A stretch of 64,000 nt of DNA. Origin: Liriodendron chinense (taxonomy: Eukaryota > Streptophyta > Magnoliopsida > Magnoliales > Magnoliaceae). Positions 34,626-47,095 of the stretch are shown here, piece by piece. Where the stretch lies: assembly GCA_003013855.2 (NCBI GenBank), contig ML058477.1, positions 1,426,001 through 1,490,000 of the forward strand, written 5' to 3'. A program made the translations under genes and the position numbers. Numbering within the stretch: position 1 is the first letter of the stretch; each line of letters opens with the position of its first letter. The notes beneath the pieces are model-generated. The model ran no database searches, was not told the origin of the DNA, and worked only from the letters and a program-made list of their open reading frames with translations.

Positions 34626-35592
34626 ACACCTAGGGATCGTTCCTAGGGTATCTTAGAAGAGTTGAAGCAAGGTTGGAGGTGGAGGAAGTGGATTTCGGAG
34701 TTCCACATCTCCTTCTAGTTTGTTTTACTGTTTTATGCTTTTCTTAAGTTATTTCATGTTTCCTTGGATCATGAGCAGCTAAACCTCTTAGCTAGGGCTA
34801 AGAGGTGAAGCTTGTAGTGGATCTAAGATGTTTCAATTCGTTCTAAGTTGGTTTTAAGTTTGGAATTCATGTTTATGAACAATGGTTTGAAGTTTATACA
34901 AGTTCTAAGTAGTTTTTCTTAGTCTTATGATGACTCATGGATGATTGGGAGAATTACTTAAGTTCTTAATTTATTTGTATTAGTCTAGACCTGTATGATC
35001 CGAGGAATTGGAGTACGCTCTAGTACTATGGTCTTCATGTGGGGACTTCCTACCAAAGTTCTACTTCTCAGGTTTTCTGAATTATGTAGGGGACTGTGCA
35101 TGTGATTTGAATCAAGTTCAAATTGTAATCTAGCCTTATCTTGTGACAGGACTTGAGGATGGTTATGATTGTGATCTGAGCCTATTGGAATTGGGACTGA
35201 CTTATGCAATTGAGCATGCTCAGCCTAGATTACATTGAGTGAATCCTATGCATTGAACTTACATATGACAGATTGTTTGGTTTAACAGCTCTATCATCCG
35301 GCTAGATAGATCTTAATATCGATTCTAGTTGAGAAAGTGAGAAACCACAGTGGATTGAACATCAAGGATTGCTACAAGTGGATCCTTGAACCCCTAGTGC
35401 CTTTTTATAATTGTTTACCTTCAAATTAGTTTAAAATTGTTACTCACATCAAATTCATAGAAAATCTGGTTGTTAGCTTTCAATAGACATTATTGGATGT
35501 GTTTGTAAATTCCTACACAAGTCCCTGTGGATCGACCTCGGTCTTACCGAGATTATTACTACATCGCAACCCTACACTTGGGGAAGCGAACA

Positions 35593-36157
35593 AGTTTTTG
35601 GCGCCGTTGCCAGGGACTTTGACGGTTTTTCACAAATTTCTGAAATTAGTATCTATTTAGGATTTTTTTAGGATTTTAGGACTAACTTAGTTTGTTTTAT
35701 TTGATTTTTGCAGGGATTTCTAGGAAGCTAAAGAAGATATAAGGATTTCAAGTGCTGAATTAGGTTTTATCTTTGTAAACCTTACTCTTCTCCTTCTCCT
35801 ATTCATTCCTATCATATTCATCTCTTGTAGAGTGGGTGGAGACTCCTTTTGGATCTCTGAAAGGTAAGCCTTGTGCCACCTGGATTCCTATTGGTCGGCT
35901 CTGCCGTCTTGGTTCACCTTGTGCTCAGAGATTTCTTTTCTCACCTCTACTCCTCTTTCTCCTTTTTCTGCACATTTTCTCAAAAGATTCAAAGAGTGGT
36001 GGGGAGTTCTCTGAACCCCTATTGACCAGGAGAAATCGATCTCTATCCTTGCTTCTAGTTTAGCCATTGCAAGACACCTTGTGCTTCGATCTTAGAGAAG
36101 AGTAAAGAAAGGGAGGAAGAATTCTTCTTTCTCTTTGTTTCATATTTTTGGTTTTGC
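35593..36157 (+). other. Primer site and leader of AthC
   Basis: The primer site lies at 35599-35616. The leader has no credible frame but is conserved with AthB (reverse complement of 50947-51576), including a CCTATTGGTC...TCTGCCGTCTTGG block near 35887. It probably includes packaging signals; this is inference. Confidence 0.7.
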
Positions 36158-37920
36158 ATGCCACATTGGGCTCGGGACTCCAATAACCGACTCATAAGTG
36201 AAAAGGGGATAGTAGAAGGAATTGACAGAGAGCCACGTGCTAGGAGACATCTAAACTCTCCAATTTTATCTGAAGGTATAGCTGTGAATCAACCTAATCC
36301 AATGGCCAATCCTAATCTGGGCCAAAATCAAACTGAAACGGGGGAGAATGTGGTTGAGAATGTTCCCCGACCAAGAACTTTACGTGACTTCTTGCAACCA
36401 GCAAAAGCGAGCACTCCCTCATGCATAGTTTTTCCACCAAATGCAGGGAATGTGGATTTGAAATCGGGAGTGATCCAACTTCTCCCTAAATTCCATGGAT
36501 TAGACAGTGAAAGTGCCTATCAACACCTTAAGGAGTTTGATGAGGTAATAACCACCATGCACTTTGCTAATGTGACTGATGATGTGATGAGACTTAAATT
36601 CTTCCCTTTTACTCTTAAAGATAATGCTAAAGGTTGGCTTCATGCATTAAGGCCAAGATCAATTGGTGCATGGACTGATATGCATAGGGAATTCATAAAA
36701 AATTCTTCCCTACTCACAAAACAAACTTGTTGAAGCGCCTTATCATGAACTTTGCCCAAAAGGAAGATGAAACCTTCTTCCAATGTTGGGAGAGGTTTAA
36801 GGACCTATTAAACGCATGCCCACATCATGGCTACGAAATTTGGCGGGTTATAAGCTTTTTCTATGAAGGACTGACTTCACCCATGCGCCAATTCGTAGAG
36901 ATGATGTGTAATGGGGAGTTCATGAATAAGGAGGCTGATGAAGCATGGGATTATTTGGAAGAATTGGCTGAGAATGCCCAATCTTGGGATACATCAAAAC
37001 CAACAAATTCCAAGACTGGCCAACAAAAGGAAAAAGGAGGAATGTATGTCTTATCAGAAGAGGATAGCATAAGTGCACGGGTGGCTAGCCTCACAAGAAA
37101 GGTCGAAGCCATGAAATTGAGGAAAGGAGAGACAATTAACTCCAATGACGTTGAAACTGTTTGTGAAATTTGTGTCGGAAATCAACATGCAACACAAGAT
37201 TGTCCTACAATTTCAGCAGTTCAGGACATCTTACAAGAACAATCAAATGCCATAAACAGTTATCAACGGTAATTTGGTGCTCCAACTTCAAACACGTTTA
37301 ATGCTAGTTGGAAGAATCATCCCAACTTCAGTTGGAGGAACGGACCCACTGCGAATGCAACCACTATCCCTCAAGCTCAACCTATACTAGGTCCATCTCT
37401 AGTCATTACTCCAAAAGTGACGCTAGAGGAGATGTTAGGTGCATTCGTATCGGTCCAAGCTGAGTATAACAAGACAAATTCTCTAAAAATAGATGGGTTC
37501 ATGCAAGAGCAATTGAAGTTCAATCAAAATTCAACTCAAGCCATCAATGAATTGAAAACATCAATGACTAGAGTTGAATCTCATCTTAATGTTAGAGAGA
37601 AGGGCACACTTCCTGCTCAACCTCTTCCTAACCCAAGAACCCAGTTTGAGATACAAGATGCAAGCTCATCTTCCCATCATACGGAGCATGTTCAAGCTAT
37701 CACCACTTTGAGAAGTGGAAAAGAAATTGACAAATCTAATCCGATGAAGGCCCTAAAGCCTAAGGATCCGAAAATTTTCAAAGAGGATGATAGCTTAAAC
37801 AACACTCCACAAGAGAAAGAACCGGAAAGACAATACAAGTCGATTGCCCCATTTCCACAAAGGTTGATTTCACCTAAACCTTTAGATAAAAATCTGAAAA
37901 TTTTAGAAGTTTTCAAGTAG
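36158..37920 (+). pseudogene. AthC Gag, broken
   Basis: Starts MPHWARDSNNRL at an ATG shared with AthB. The capsid domain (KGWLHALRPRSIGAW, then KEDETFFQCWERFKDLLNAC) is followed by a zinc knuckle CEICVGNQHATQDC (about 37161-37203), then a Gln/Asn-rich linker. Lesions: a missing A in the A-run near 36700 shifts the frame (resumes at 36727), TAA at 37270-37272, and TAG at 37918-37920 where AthB keeps CAG or an equivalent (EVFKQVKINIPLL). Gag would build the particle. Confidence 0.9.
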
Positions 37921-40900
37921 GTGAAGATCAACATCCCGTTGTTGGATGCAATAAAACAAATACCATCTTATGCCAAATTTCTAAAGGAATTGTGTACCGT
38001 CAAAAGGAAACACAATGTTCACAACAAAGTACTTTTGACAGAGAATTTGAGCGCCATCATCAAACAAGAGGTGCCCCAAAAATATAAGGATCTGGGTAGT
38101 CCAACCATCTCATGCATCATAGGAGATTACCGGATTAAACAAGCCTTACTCGATTTGGGAGCAAGTGTGAACCACATTCCTTACTCCGTTTACGAACAAC
38201 TTGGGTTAGGTGAATTGAAACCCACCAAAACCACACTCCAACTTGCTGATAGATCCATTCGTATACCGAGAGGAATGATTGAGGATGTTCTAGTCCAAGT
38301 TGATAAATTCTACTACCCAGTAGACTTTATTGTCTTGGATACACATCCCGTGATAGGCACCGGTGCTCAAATTCCCGTCATACTTGGCCGACCGTTTCTA
38401 GCTACTTCAAATACAATTATGAATTGTAGAAACGGACTTGTACAAATGTCCTTTGGAAATATGACCCTTGAGCTTAACATATTTGATTTATGCAAACAGC
38501 CACGGGAGGTTGATGATGATATCCACGAACTAAACATGATTGAATCATTCGTGAAAGATACATTCCCCTTGTCATTATCTTCCGACCCTTTGGAGGCATG
38601 TGTGGCCTATTCTCATGAGATAGATGATGACACAATACAAGTGATGGATGTCATTCTAGATGTAGTGTCAGTGCTTGATAATAAAAGATGGAGGGCCCTA
38701 TTTGAGCCTTTGCCTGTAAATGAGAACAAGGCCCTCCCATCCAATATCAAGGCACCAACACTCGACCTAAAACCATTACCAAGTGAGCTGAAATATGTCT
38801 ATTTAGGTCGAGATGAGACATATCCAGTGGTGATTTCTTCACACTTGGATGAGGAACAAGAGAGTAGGCTAATGGCCACTCTATTAGAGCACAAGAGTGC
38901 CATTGGATGGTCAATTGCGGATCTCAAAGGCATAGACCCACTGATTTGTACTCATCGCATACACCTTGAGGAGAATGCGAACACATCTAGGCAACCACAA
39001 CGACGACTAAATCCAAATATGAAGGATGTGGTTAAGGCCGAAGTGGTGAAACTATTGGATGTGGGTATTATTTACCCAATATCCGATAGTCAATGGGTGA
39101 GCCCAACTCAAGTGGTGCCTAAGAAATCCAGAATAACCATCGTAGCCAATGCCAATAATGAACTCGTGCCAACCAGAGTCACTACCGGTTGGAGAATGTG
39201 CATTGACTACAGGAAGTTAAATACTGTCACGAGGAAAGACCACTTCCCCCTACCATTTGTTGATCAAATTTTAGAATGGTTGGTGGGCCATTCCCACTTT
39301 TGCTTCCTTGATGGCTATTAGGGTACAACCAAATAGAGATTGCCCGTGAAGACCAAGAAAAGACTACATTCACATGTCCATTCGGCACTTTCGCCTATCG
39401 ACGGATGCCGTTTGGACTATGTAATGCCCCTGCCACCTTTCAGCGTTGTATGATGAGTATCTTTTCTGACATGGTGAGGACAATTCTCGAAGTCTTCATG
39501 GATGATTTTTCGTATTTGGTTAAAGCTTTAATGAGTGCCTTGAGCACTTGAAATCTATGCTGAAAAGATGTGAAGAGAAGAACCTTGTGCTGAATTGGGA
39601 GAAGTGTCACTTCATGGTTAAAAAGGAAATTGTACTTGGTCACATCGTTTCACAAAATGGAATTGAGGTGGACAAAGCGAAAATTGATCTTATCTCTAAC
39701 CTTCCACCACCCAAGAGCATACGAGATGTGCTGTCCTTCTTGGGACACGCAGGATTTTACAGAAGGTTCATAAAGGACTTCAGTTCACTCTCTCGTCCTT
39801 TATGTAACCTACTTCAAAACAAAAATTCATTCGAGTGAAATGAAGAATGTCAAAAGGCCTTTACCACCCTTAAAGGTATGTTGACATGTGCTCCCATAAT
39901 GCAACCACCTGATTGGAGCCTTCCTTTCAAAATTATGTGCGATGCTAGCGACTATGCTATTGGGGCCGTGCTAGGCCAAAGAAAAGAGAAAAAGCCATGT
40001 GTCATCTACTATGCAAGTAGAACCCTAAACTCAGCCCAAGCAAACTATACTACTACTGAAAAAGAACTCTTAGCCGTAGTTTTTGCCTTGGACAAGTTTA
40101 TGTCCTACTTGATTGGATCCAAGATCATCATATTCACTGACCATGTTACACTTAAGTACCTTCTCTCTAAGAAGGATGCTAAACCACGGTTGTTAAGATG
40201 GATCCTTCTACTCCAGGAATTTGATATAGAAATACGTGATAAGAAAGGAGTAGAAAATGTCGTGGTTGACCATCTCTCTCGACTTGTCCTCACTGATTCC
40301 CCTGAAACGACCGCGATCAATGACATGTTCCCTAATGAACAACTTTTTGCTGTTTCCCAATTGCCATGGTATGCGGACATTGCTAACTATCTTGCTACAG
40401 GTACAATTCCTACACATTGGAAAAAGCAAGATAAGGATAAATTCTTCACTGAGGTGCGAAAATTCCTATGGGACGACCCATACCTATTCAAGTATTGTCC
40501 CGATCAAATCATAAGGAGATGTGTCCCAGATGATGAACAACAAAGTATCATCTCCTTCTGTCATTCTCAGGCATGTGGTGGCCACTTTTCGGCTAAAAAA
40601 ACCACATCGAAAATTCTGCAATGTGGGTTTTATTGGCCCACCATGTTCAAAGACACACATGAGTTTTGCAAAGCATGTGAACCTTGTCAGAAATTAGGAG
40701 GAATTTCCCGTAGAAATATGATGCCACTCAATCCCATCTTAATAATTGAAATTTTTTATTGTTGGGGCATCGATTTCATGGGTCCATTCCCATCTTCTTT
40801 TGGAAACACATACATCTTGCTTGCCATTGATTATGTTTCCAAATGGGTCGAGGCCATCCCTTGCTGGAATAATGACCATAAAACGGTCATTCACTTCTTA

Positions 40901-41653
40901 AAAGAGAATATTCTTTCTCGGTTTGGAACACCTCGAGTCATCATAAGTGATGGAGGGTCTCACTTTTGTAATCGCCCTTTTGAAACTTTAATGAAGAAAT
41001 ATGGCGTAACACACAAAGTGAGCACTCCCTATCACCCACAAACTAGTGGACAAGCTGAGATATCCAATAAGGAGATTAAACACATTTTAGAGAAAACGGT
41101 GAACCCCGATCACAAGGATTGGTCGCTTCGGCTTACCGATGCGCTTTGAGCCTACCGTACTACTTTCAAGACCCCTATTGGAATGTCTCCCTATAGACTT
41201 GTCTATGGGAAAGCTTGTCACTTGCCTGTGGAGTTGGAACATATGGCATATTAGGCAATTAAGAAGATGAATTTTGATTCTGACAAGGCAAGCTCGTTGC
41301 GCAAACTACAATTGAATGAACTTGCAGAAATCCGGAACGAAGCATATGAGAATGCGAGAATTTACAAGGACAAGACGAAGATATTCCATGATAAGAATAT
41401 TCTTTGCAAGACATTCACGATCAATCAAAAAGTCCTCATGTATAATTCTCGCCTACATCTATTTCCGGGAAAGTTGAGATCTCGATGGACCGGTCCCTAC
41501 ATTGTGAAAAATGTCTATCCATATGGGACTGTCGAGCTGTTAAATCCAAGGAACGGCAACATTTTTAAGGCAAATGGGCAGCGATTAAAGCCGTTCTTCG
41601 AGAAATTTCCTTCAGAAGGTATGTCCATACCTCTGACTGATCTTGTCTACTAG
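37921..41653 (+). pseudogene. AthC Pol: protease, reverse transcriptase, RNase H, integrase, broken
   Basis: Protease (LLDLGASVNHIPYSVYEQLG, about 38150) has LGAS in place of the usual DTG/DSG, as is common in Athila. Reverse transcriptase follows (WRMCIDYRKLN, then FMDD at about 39498). RNase H (CDASDYAIGAVLGQ) is at about 39940. Integrase has a zinc region (FCKACEPCQK) and core motifs WGIDFMGPFP, ISDGGSHF and SGQAEISNKE. Breaks: frame loss near 39320 and 39520 in RT, TGA at 39836-39838, TGA at 41147-41149 and TAG at 41252-41254, the last three at conserved tryptophans. The C-terminal domain (SRWTGPYIVKNVYP) is intact up to 41653. Confidence 0.93.
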
Positions 41654-42787
41654 GATGATTGATCTCCTAGTCTGATGGATGTGTAGAGTAGTTAGGATTA
41701 GGATTTTGCTGCTTTTGTTTGTTTTTGCTTAGGTTTATTAAAAGGAGGAAGAATTCCACTTTTTCAGGTACTCTCATCCCACACTCCCTTTTATTTTCAA
41801 ATTGCTCTCATGTTTTGCTTATTGCGCATCTTTTACATTGAGGACAATGTAAGATTTGGTTGGGGGGTGTAGGATCACTTGGATGAATCCAGCGTTTTGT
41901 AACATTTCGAACAATAATGTAGAAATTTTTTGATTTTTCTAAAATTCAAAACTCTTTTGGAAATTTTGATTCTATGCATTCAAGATGATATGAGCATAAG
42001 AGGAGGGGATATGAAGTGTATGAGGTTATAAATCTTGATCTTCTCTTGGCATAATGGTTTTATATGAGAATTCCCCTAATTCTGTGATTGATAGAAAATT
42101 TGAACACTCTTACACCTAGTTCACATTACACGATTTTCACGAGTTGAAGGGATTATGTGATTTGTGGATCAGTTAGATTTTGATTTAAGGTGTTGAGACA
42201 TCAAGCTGGGGTATGTTGTCCATCCTTGTCCATGGGAAAATAACGAAGATATGGATTTCTAAAAATCCTATCTAATTTAAAAGAAAAAGGACAAGGAAAG
42301 ATGAAATTGGGAATGATGGAAAAATGGTGGAAAAATCCGATTAGGGCTACCTACTACCAACCGGGGGATGGTCTACCCGTAACCAAAGCCGAAAATGGGA
42401 CGTAGTGTGAAAGTTGTCGGAAGGACAGTAAGGCAAATTCCCGTCATTAGCTTGTTGTTGCTCTATATACCTTGAGATCCACTGTCTAGTTGATTTATGA
42501 AGAAGATAACCCTGGAAACTCATGAGATGAAGTTTCACTATGCACATTAGGTTGAATTTGTCCAAGTTCTTCTATGCATCAACCAATCAGTGGGAATTTC
42601 ATATGAATGCTTATCATGTTCTGAGGGTTTACGGTTTCAACCTTTGTCGCCTAATAATTCTGAATCTTACACTTGTATGCTTTGGGATATATAGAAGGAT
42701 GGTTTCTGAAAGAGAGTTGAGTTTTGAAGAATGGAATTAGTTTCACGCATGTTTTGCTCGGGACTAGCAAAATGCTGGTTGGGGGTG
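41654..42787 (+). other. Conserved non-coding 3' region of AthC with two G-rich tracts
   Basis: No open frame. It contains TTTACATTGAGGACAATG followed by TTGGTTGGGGGGTG (about 41833-41870) and the GGGGATGGTCTACCCGTAAC block (about 42363). The true polypurine tract GCTGGTTGGGGGTG lies just before the 3' LTR (about 42774-42787). Confidence 0.8.
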
Positions 42788-44384
42788 TGTTGAGCTCTTA
42801 ATTGTGCATATTCTAACCCCAATTAATCACTCATTGTGTGAGATTTTTATGATTTAAAGACTAATTGAATGCATGTTTTGTGATCGCAGGCTTGAGAGTG
42901 AACTCCGCCTAATTGAAGATGAAAAGAGCTTATTTGGAACTATTTGGATGAAGATCGAAGGAGGACCAAAGAAAGAAGGAAGCAAGAAAAGAAGAAAGGA
43001 TGAAAGAAAGAAGAAACTGAACCAGAAACAGGCCAAGACCGGTCGTGACCGGTCGGCCAGGAAGGTCAGACCGGTTGTGCGACCGGTCGGCCAGCTTCCC
43101 ATACAGGCTGAACTCTTTGGACATAGGCATAACACAGTTCGACCGGTCGCGACCGGTACTGGTCGGCCAGGCCAGTCCGACCGGTCCAGACCAGTCGGCC
43201 AGAAGAACTTCTAAATCCAGAAGCTGCTGGACTATTTTCCCAGTGAGGCACGACCGGTCGTGACTGGTCGGCCAGTTATTCAGACCGGTCGTCCGACCGG
43301 TTGGCCACATGAAAAATTAGGACTTTATATTTTCAGTCCGATTTTCTCTGCGCACTGCGTAAGTGTTACGCAAATTCTCGAATCTTTTGAAGTTGCGGAG
43401 CCTCCCCACTATAAAAGGACACTTAGGGATCATTCCTAGGGTATCTTAGAAGAGTTGAAGCAAGGTTGGAGGCGGCGGAAGTGGATTTCGGAGTTCCACA
43501 ACTCCTTCTAGTTTGTTTTACTATTTTATGCTTTTCTTAAGTTGTTTCATGTTTCCTTGGATCATGAGCAGCTAAACCTCTTAGCTAGGGCTAAGAGGTG
43601 AAGCTTGTAGTGGATCTAAGATGTTTCAATTCGTTCTAAGTTGGTTTTAAGTTTTGAATTCATGTTTATGAACAATGGTTTGAAGTTTATACAAGTTCTA
43701 AGTATTTTTTCTTAGTCTTATGATGACTCATGGATGATTGGTAGAATTACTTAAGTTCTTAATTGATTTGTATTAGTCTAGACCAGTATGATCCGAGGAA
43801 TTGGAGTACGCTCTAGTACTATGGTCTTCATGTGGGGACTTCCTACCAAAGCTCTACTTTTCTGGTTTTCTGAATTATGTAGGGAACTGTGCATGTGATT
43901 TGAATCAAGTTCAAATTGTAATCTAGCCTTGTCTTGTGACAGGACTTGAGGATGGTTATGACTGTGATCTGAGCCTATTGGAAATGGGACTGACTTATGC
44001 AATTGAGCATGCTCAGCCTAGATTACATTGAGTGAATCCTATGCATTGAACTTCATATGACAGATTGTTTGGTTTAACAGCTCTATCATCCGACTAGATA
44101 GATCTTAATATCGATTCTAGTTGAGAAAGTGAGAAACCACAGCGGATTGAACATCAAGGATTGCTACAAGTGGATCCTTGAACCCCTAGTGCCTTTTTAT
44201 AATTGTTTACCTTCAAATTAGTTTAAAATTGTTACTCACATCAAATTCATAGAAAATCTGGTTGTTAGCTTTCAATAGACACTATTGGATGTGTTTGTAA
44301 ATTCCTACACAAGTCCCTGTGGATCGACCTCGGTCTTACCGAGATTATTACTACATCGCAACCCTACACTTAGGGAAGCGAACA
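42788..44384 (+). repeat. 3' LTR of AthC
   Basis: TGTTGAGCTC...GCGAACA, 1597 bp, with GACCGGTC array 43035-43305 and TATA near 43408. Clearly the partner of 34001-35592, with scattered substitutions. Confidence 0.95.
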
Positions 44385-44490
44385 TTTCCACCGTAGGCAG
44401 AATAGAACACTTGGGGAAGTGAACATTTCCACCATGGAAAGATATCAGCGGCCCTTATTTATTTCGCGAGAATTTCCACCGTAGGCAGAA
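44385..44490. repeat. Rearranged right flank of AthC
   Basis: After the LTR come TTTCCACCGTAGGCAGAAT, then a free-standing Athila LTR tip (ACACTTGGGGAAGTGAACA, 44407-44425). A ~58-bp copy (44428-44486) of the left flank (33943-34000) follows, and then TTTCCACCGTAGGCAGAAT again. The tip differs from AthC's own end (GCGAACA) and matches the AthB type (GTGAACA). Confidence 0.85.
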
Positions 44491-44768
44491 TCTCCCGCTA
44501 CGAGATAGAGCGCCCAAAATCTCATCTCCAACACGAGCAGCCCTAGCTTGGACGACTGGGATCGGCTATCGGAGAGCTTCTAGAAGCGTCCGGAGGGCTG
44601 GGACTGAGCCAGCGCAAAGGAGGGAGATATTTTCTCCGCGCCAAGCCACGGATTGTACGGAAACCCTAGGTAAGGTTGGAAGGCTAGGATCTACTCATAG
44701 TGAATGGTTAAGATAAGGGGAGAGACCCTTACTCGGATCGCTAACGTGGCAAAGGATCGGGTTGCCTA
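44491..44768. other. Unassigned stretch between AthC and the LARD element
   Basis: No open frame recognised. By position it may be the continuation of the old Tekay-like LTR, but I cannot align it with confidence. It ends at the LARD insertion; the five bases before that are GCCTA. Confidence 0.35.
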
Positions 44769-45583
44769 TGTTATGGGTAAATTCGGGCTGAACTCAAAAC
44801 ATTGAAAGCTTTCCACTAGGGTTCATCTTCTACACCAAGTATGGTCATGGACCGACTATTTAGGAGAGGAAGCTAAGTCATCCTCGGCCTACTTGGGCTC
44901 AGCATACGGCCTTCTCAGGCCTCGGCCCACTCGGGCTTGGCATTCGGCCTTCTCGGCCTCAGCCCACTCGGGCTTGACATTCGACCTTCTCAGGCCTCGG
45001 CCCACTCGGGCTCGACATTCGGCCTTCTCATTCGGCCTTCTTGGCCTCAGCCCACTCAGGCTCAGCATACTGCCTTCTCAGCCTCGTCCCACTCGGGCTT
45101 AACATTCGGCCCTCTCAACCTCGGCCCACTTCGGCTCAACATTTGGCCCTCAGCTTGGCAAGAGGTCTGGCCTCATCCACCTTGGTTTATCCCTCTTGAT
45201 AAGATAAGGATAAGGCTTATCCCACTGATTCAGATAGGATAAGGATAAGGCTTAACCCACTGATTTAGATAAGATAAGGATTATCCCAACAAATTTGGAA
45301 TCTACTTAAATCTCTTCAATAATTATCTTATAAAGGGGCCCTCCTCACTCTCTCCAGGTATGCAATCTACCGCCATTAAACCTCCAACAACCTTTTCTTT
45401 CAGTATCCATACTGACTTTGCCATCAGAGGGCCGTAAGCCAGGCCAACCGGCGGCGGTCCTAACCTTTGTCGGTGGTTGCAGGTTCCTCAATCTACACCA
45501 TTCATCTTTGAGTGGAGATCAAATGACGAAGAATCAAAGTTGGTCCCTGATCAACATCTGTTAGCCAATTTTTGGCGTTAACA
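44769..45583 (+). repeat. 5' LTR of the LARD element
   Basis: 815 bp with TGTTA/TAACA ends. Contains the ~38-bp minisatellite (44882-45150), three GATAAGGATAAGGCTTA-like repeats (about 45195-45285) and a TATA box CTTATAAAGG (about 45328-45337). Confidence 0.88.
44882..45150. repeat. ~38-bp minisatellite in the LARD LTR
   Basis: About seven units of CTCGGCCCACTCGGGCTC followed by (A/G)(A/G)CATTCGGCCTTCT. The 3' LTR copy (60625-61015) has about ten, so copy number changed after or during insertion. Confidence 0.88.
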
Positions 45584-45585
45584 GA

Positions 45586-45605
45586 TTGGCGCCATCTGTG
45601 GGAAC
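45586..45605 (+). other. Primer binding site of the LARD element
   Basis: TTGGCGCCATCTGTGGGAAC. It differs from the Tat PBS at one position (A for G) and lies two bases after the LTR. Confidence 0.85.
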
Positions 45606-45761
45606 GACTAGATCGTTCACTTGATTATTTCTTCGTCATTCAATCGTTCTTCACCTCACAAATGAAGTGGCTCTGCCATCATTTTTAATCCAGCCGATTA
45701 AGGGTGCTTTTCCACCGTCCAACAATAAACTCATAACCAGCAGCCATCTAAAGTGGCCCAC

Positions 45762-47095
45762 TGTTCACTTCCCCAAGTGTAGGGTTGCAAAGTAGTAATA
45801 ATTCGGAAAGACCGAGCATCGTTCCCACAGAGATTTATGAATGGGTATTCTCAGAATTTGTCTAAAATAACCAGTAATTAAGATCCTATTAAGAACTAAA
45901 GCTGGAAAATAACAATTTGGGTTTAAATAGTGAATGTGTAAGGTAATTTCAATCTAAAAAGGCACTAGAGTGCCAATGATCCACTTTTGATAAGTTTCAA
46001 TGCATCAACACAACTAGGTCTCTCATAACTCAATCGGAATCGAATTCATATCTCTATCCGATTGGAATATAGAGCGGTTCAATCAACAATTATCCAAAAC
46101 AAGTGTTTATTCATTGATTCAATTCCCACAACAATGCTCAAGCCTTGGGCACACTCAATTGTGTAGGCCAAGCCTCTTTCCAATCTAGTTGAGATTCACA
46201 ACCATAGCTTTTTCCAAATCCTGTCACTAGACTTGATTACAACTAATGATTAGAACTATAATTAAATCAAAATCAACCGACAAACAGTTATTTCAGATTA
46301 CTACAAAAGATAAGAACTTTAGTTGAGTGAGTTCCCACATGAAAATCAGGCCATTGTACACAAGGCAATCAAAGAATCTACCATGCCCGGAGTCGATGAT
46401 AGATCAATGAACTACACAAGCATAAACAATGCTCAAAAGCTAAATTACTAAGTTAGGATCACTAAGAATCACATGAGCCCGGAGTCATCAAGAGATCAAA
46501 GTAAAAACCTAACTAGTACTTGATTTAAACTCACATTAACTAAAATTCATCAATTAAATCATAAAAAGAAAACCTAGGTTGCATCAATCCATCAAAAACA
46601 AATCAAAAACTTCACCTCTTAGCCCTAGCTAAGAGGTTTTAGTTCATCTCTAACATCCTTGAATTAGAAGCCTCAAAAACATAAAAAAATACTAAAACAG
46701 GAAGAAAACTAAGAAAACTTGAAGTAGAATCCGTCTCCCAAGCAATCCCCACGTCCTAGCATGCCCTGGTATGAAGGGAAGAAGTCTTTTATAGCTTGGA
46801 GGTGTCCATTGCACAAGAAACTTCCAGATTGCGCAAGGATTTACGCACTTGCGCAGAGAATTTCGGAGCTCGATTTAGAAGCTGCTGTTTACGCAGGTAC
46901 GACCGGTCGCACGACCGGTCTGAGCTTGTGGATGACCGGTCACACGACCGGTCATAAAACGACAAAAATCGTCCAGCGAGTTTGCATAATTTTTTACTCT
47001 TCAATTTTAATTTAAGGACCGGTCGCACGATCGGTCTGAGGTGCGGACGACCGGTCGTGAGTGCAGTTCTCTTCTTTCTTTCCTTTATCTCCTTT
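45762..47095 (-). repeat. 3' LTR of AthB, truncated
   Basis: Matches 51577 to about 52880 of the 5' LTR but lacks the terminal ~197 bp that would join the internal region, as well as the polypurine tract. The deletion also removed roughly 130 bp of internal sequence, judged against AthC. Its GACCGGTC array has one more ~34-bp unit than the 5' LTR. Confidence 0.88.

Larger units (their letters stand above)
34001..35592 (+). repeat. 5' LTR of AthC
   Basis: TGTTGAGCTC...GCGAACA, 1592 bp. An array of GACCGGTC words lies at about 34252-34513, the TATA box ATTATAAAAGG at about 34615-34625, and the conserved tail GTGGATCGACCTCGG near 35527. Confidence 0.95.
34001..44384 (+). mobile_element. Athila-type Ty3/gypsy element AthC, full length with multiple lesions
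   Basis: Full element: 5' LTR 34001-35592, primer site 35599-35616 (TGGCGCCGTTGCCAGGGA, tRNA-Asp type with one mismatch), leader, gag-pol 36158-41653, non-coding 3' region, polypurine tract GGTTGGGGGTG and 3' LTR 42788-44384. There is no env-like frame. The left flank ends GTAGG, but the right flank is rearranged, so there is no clean target duplication (see 44385-44490). Several nonsense and frameshift lesions mean it cannot act on its own. Confidence 0.95.
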
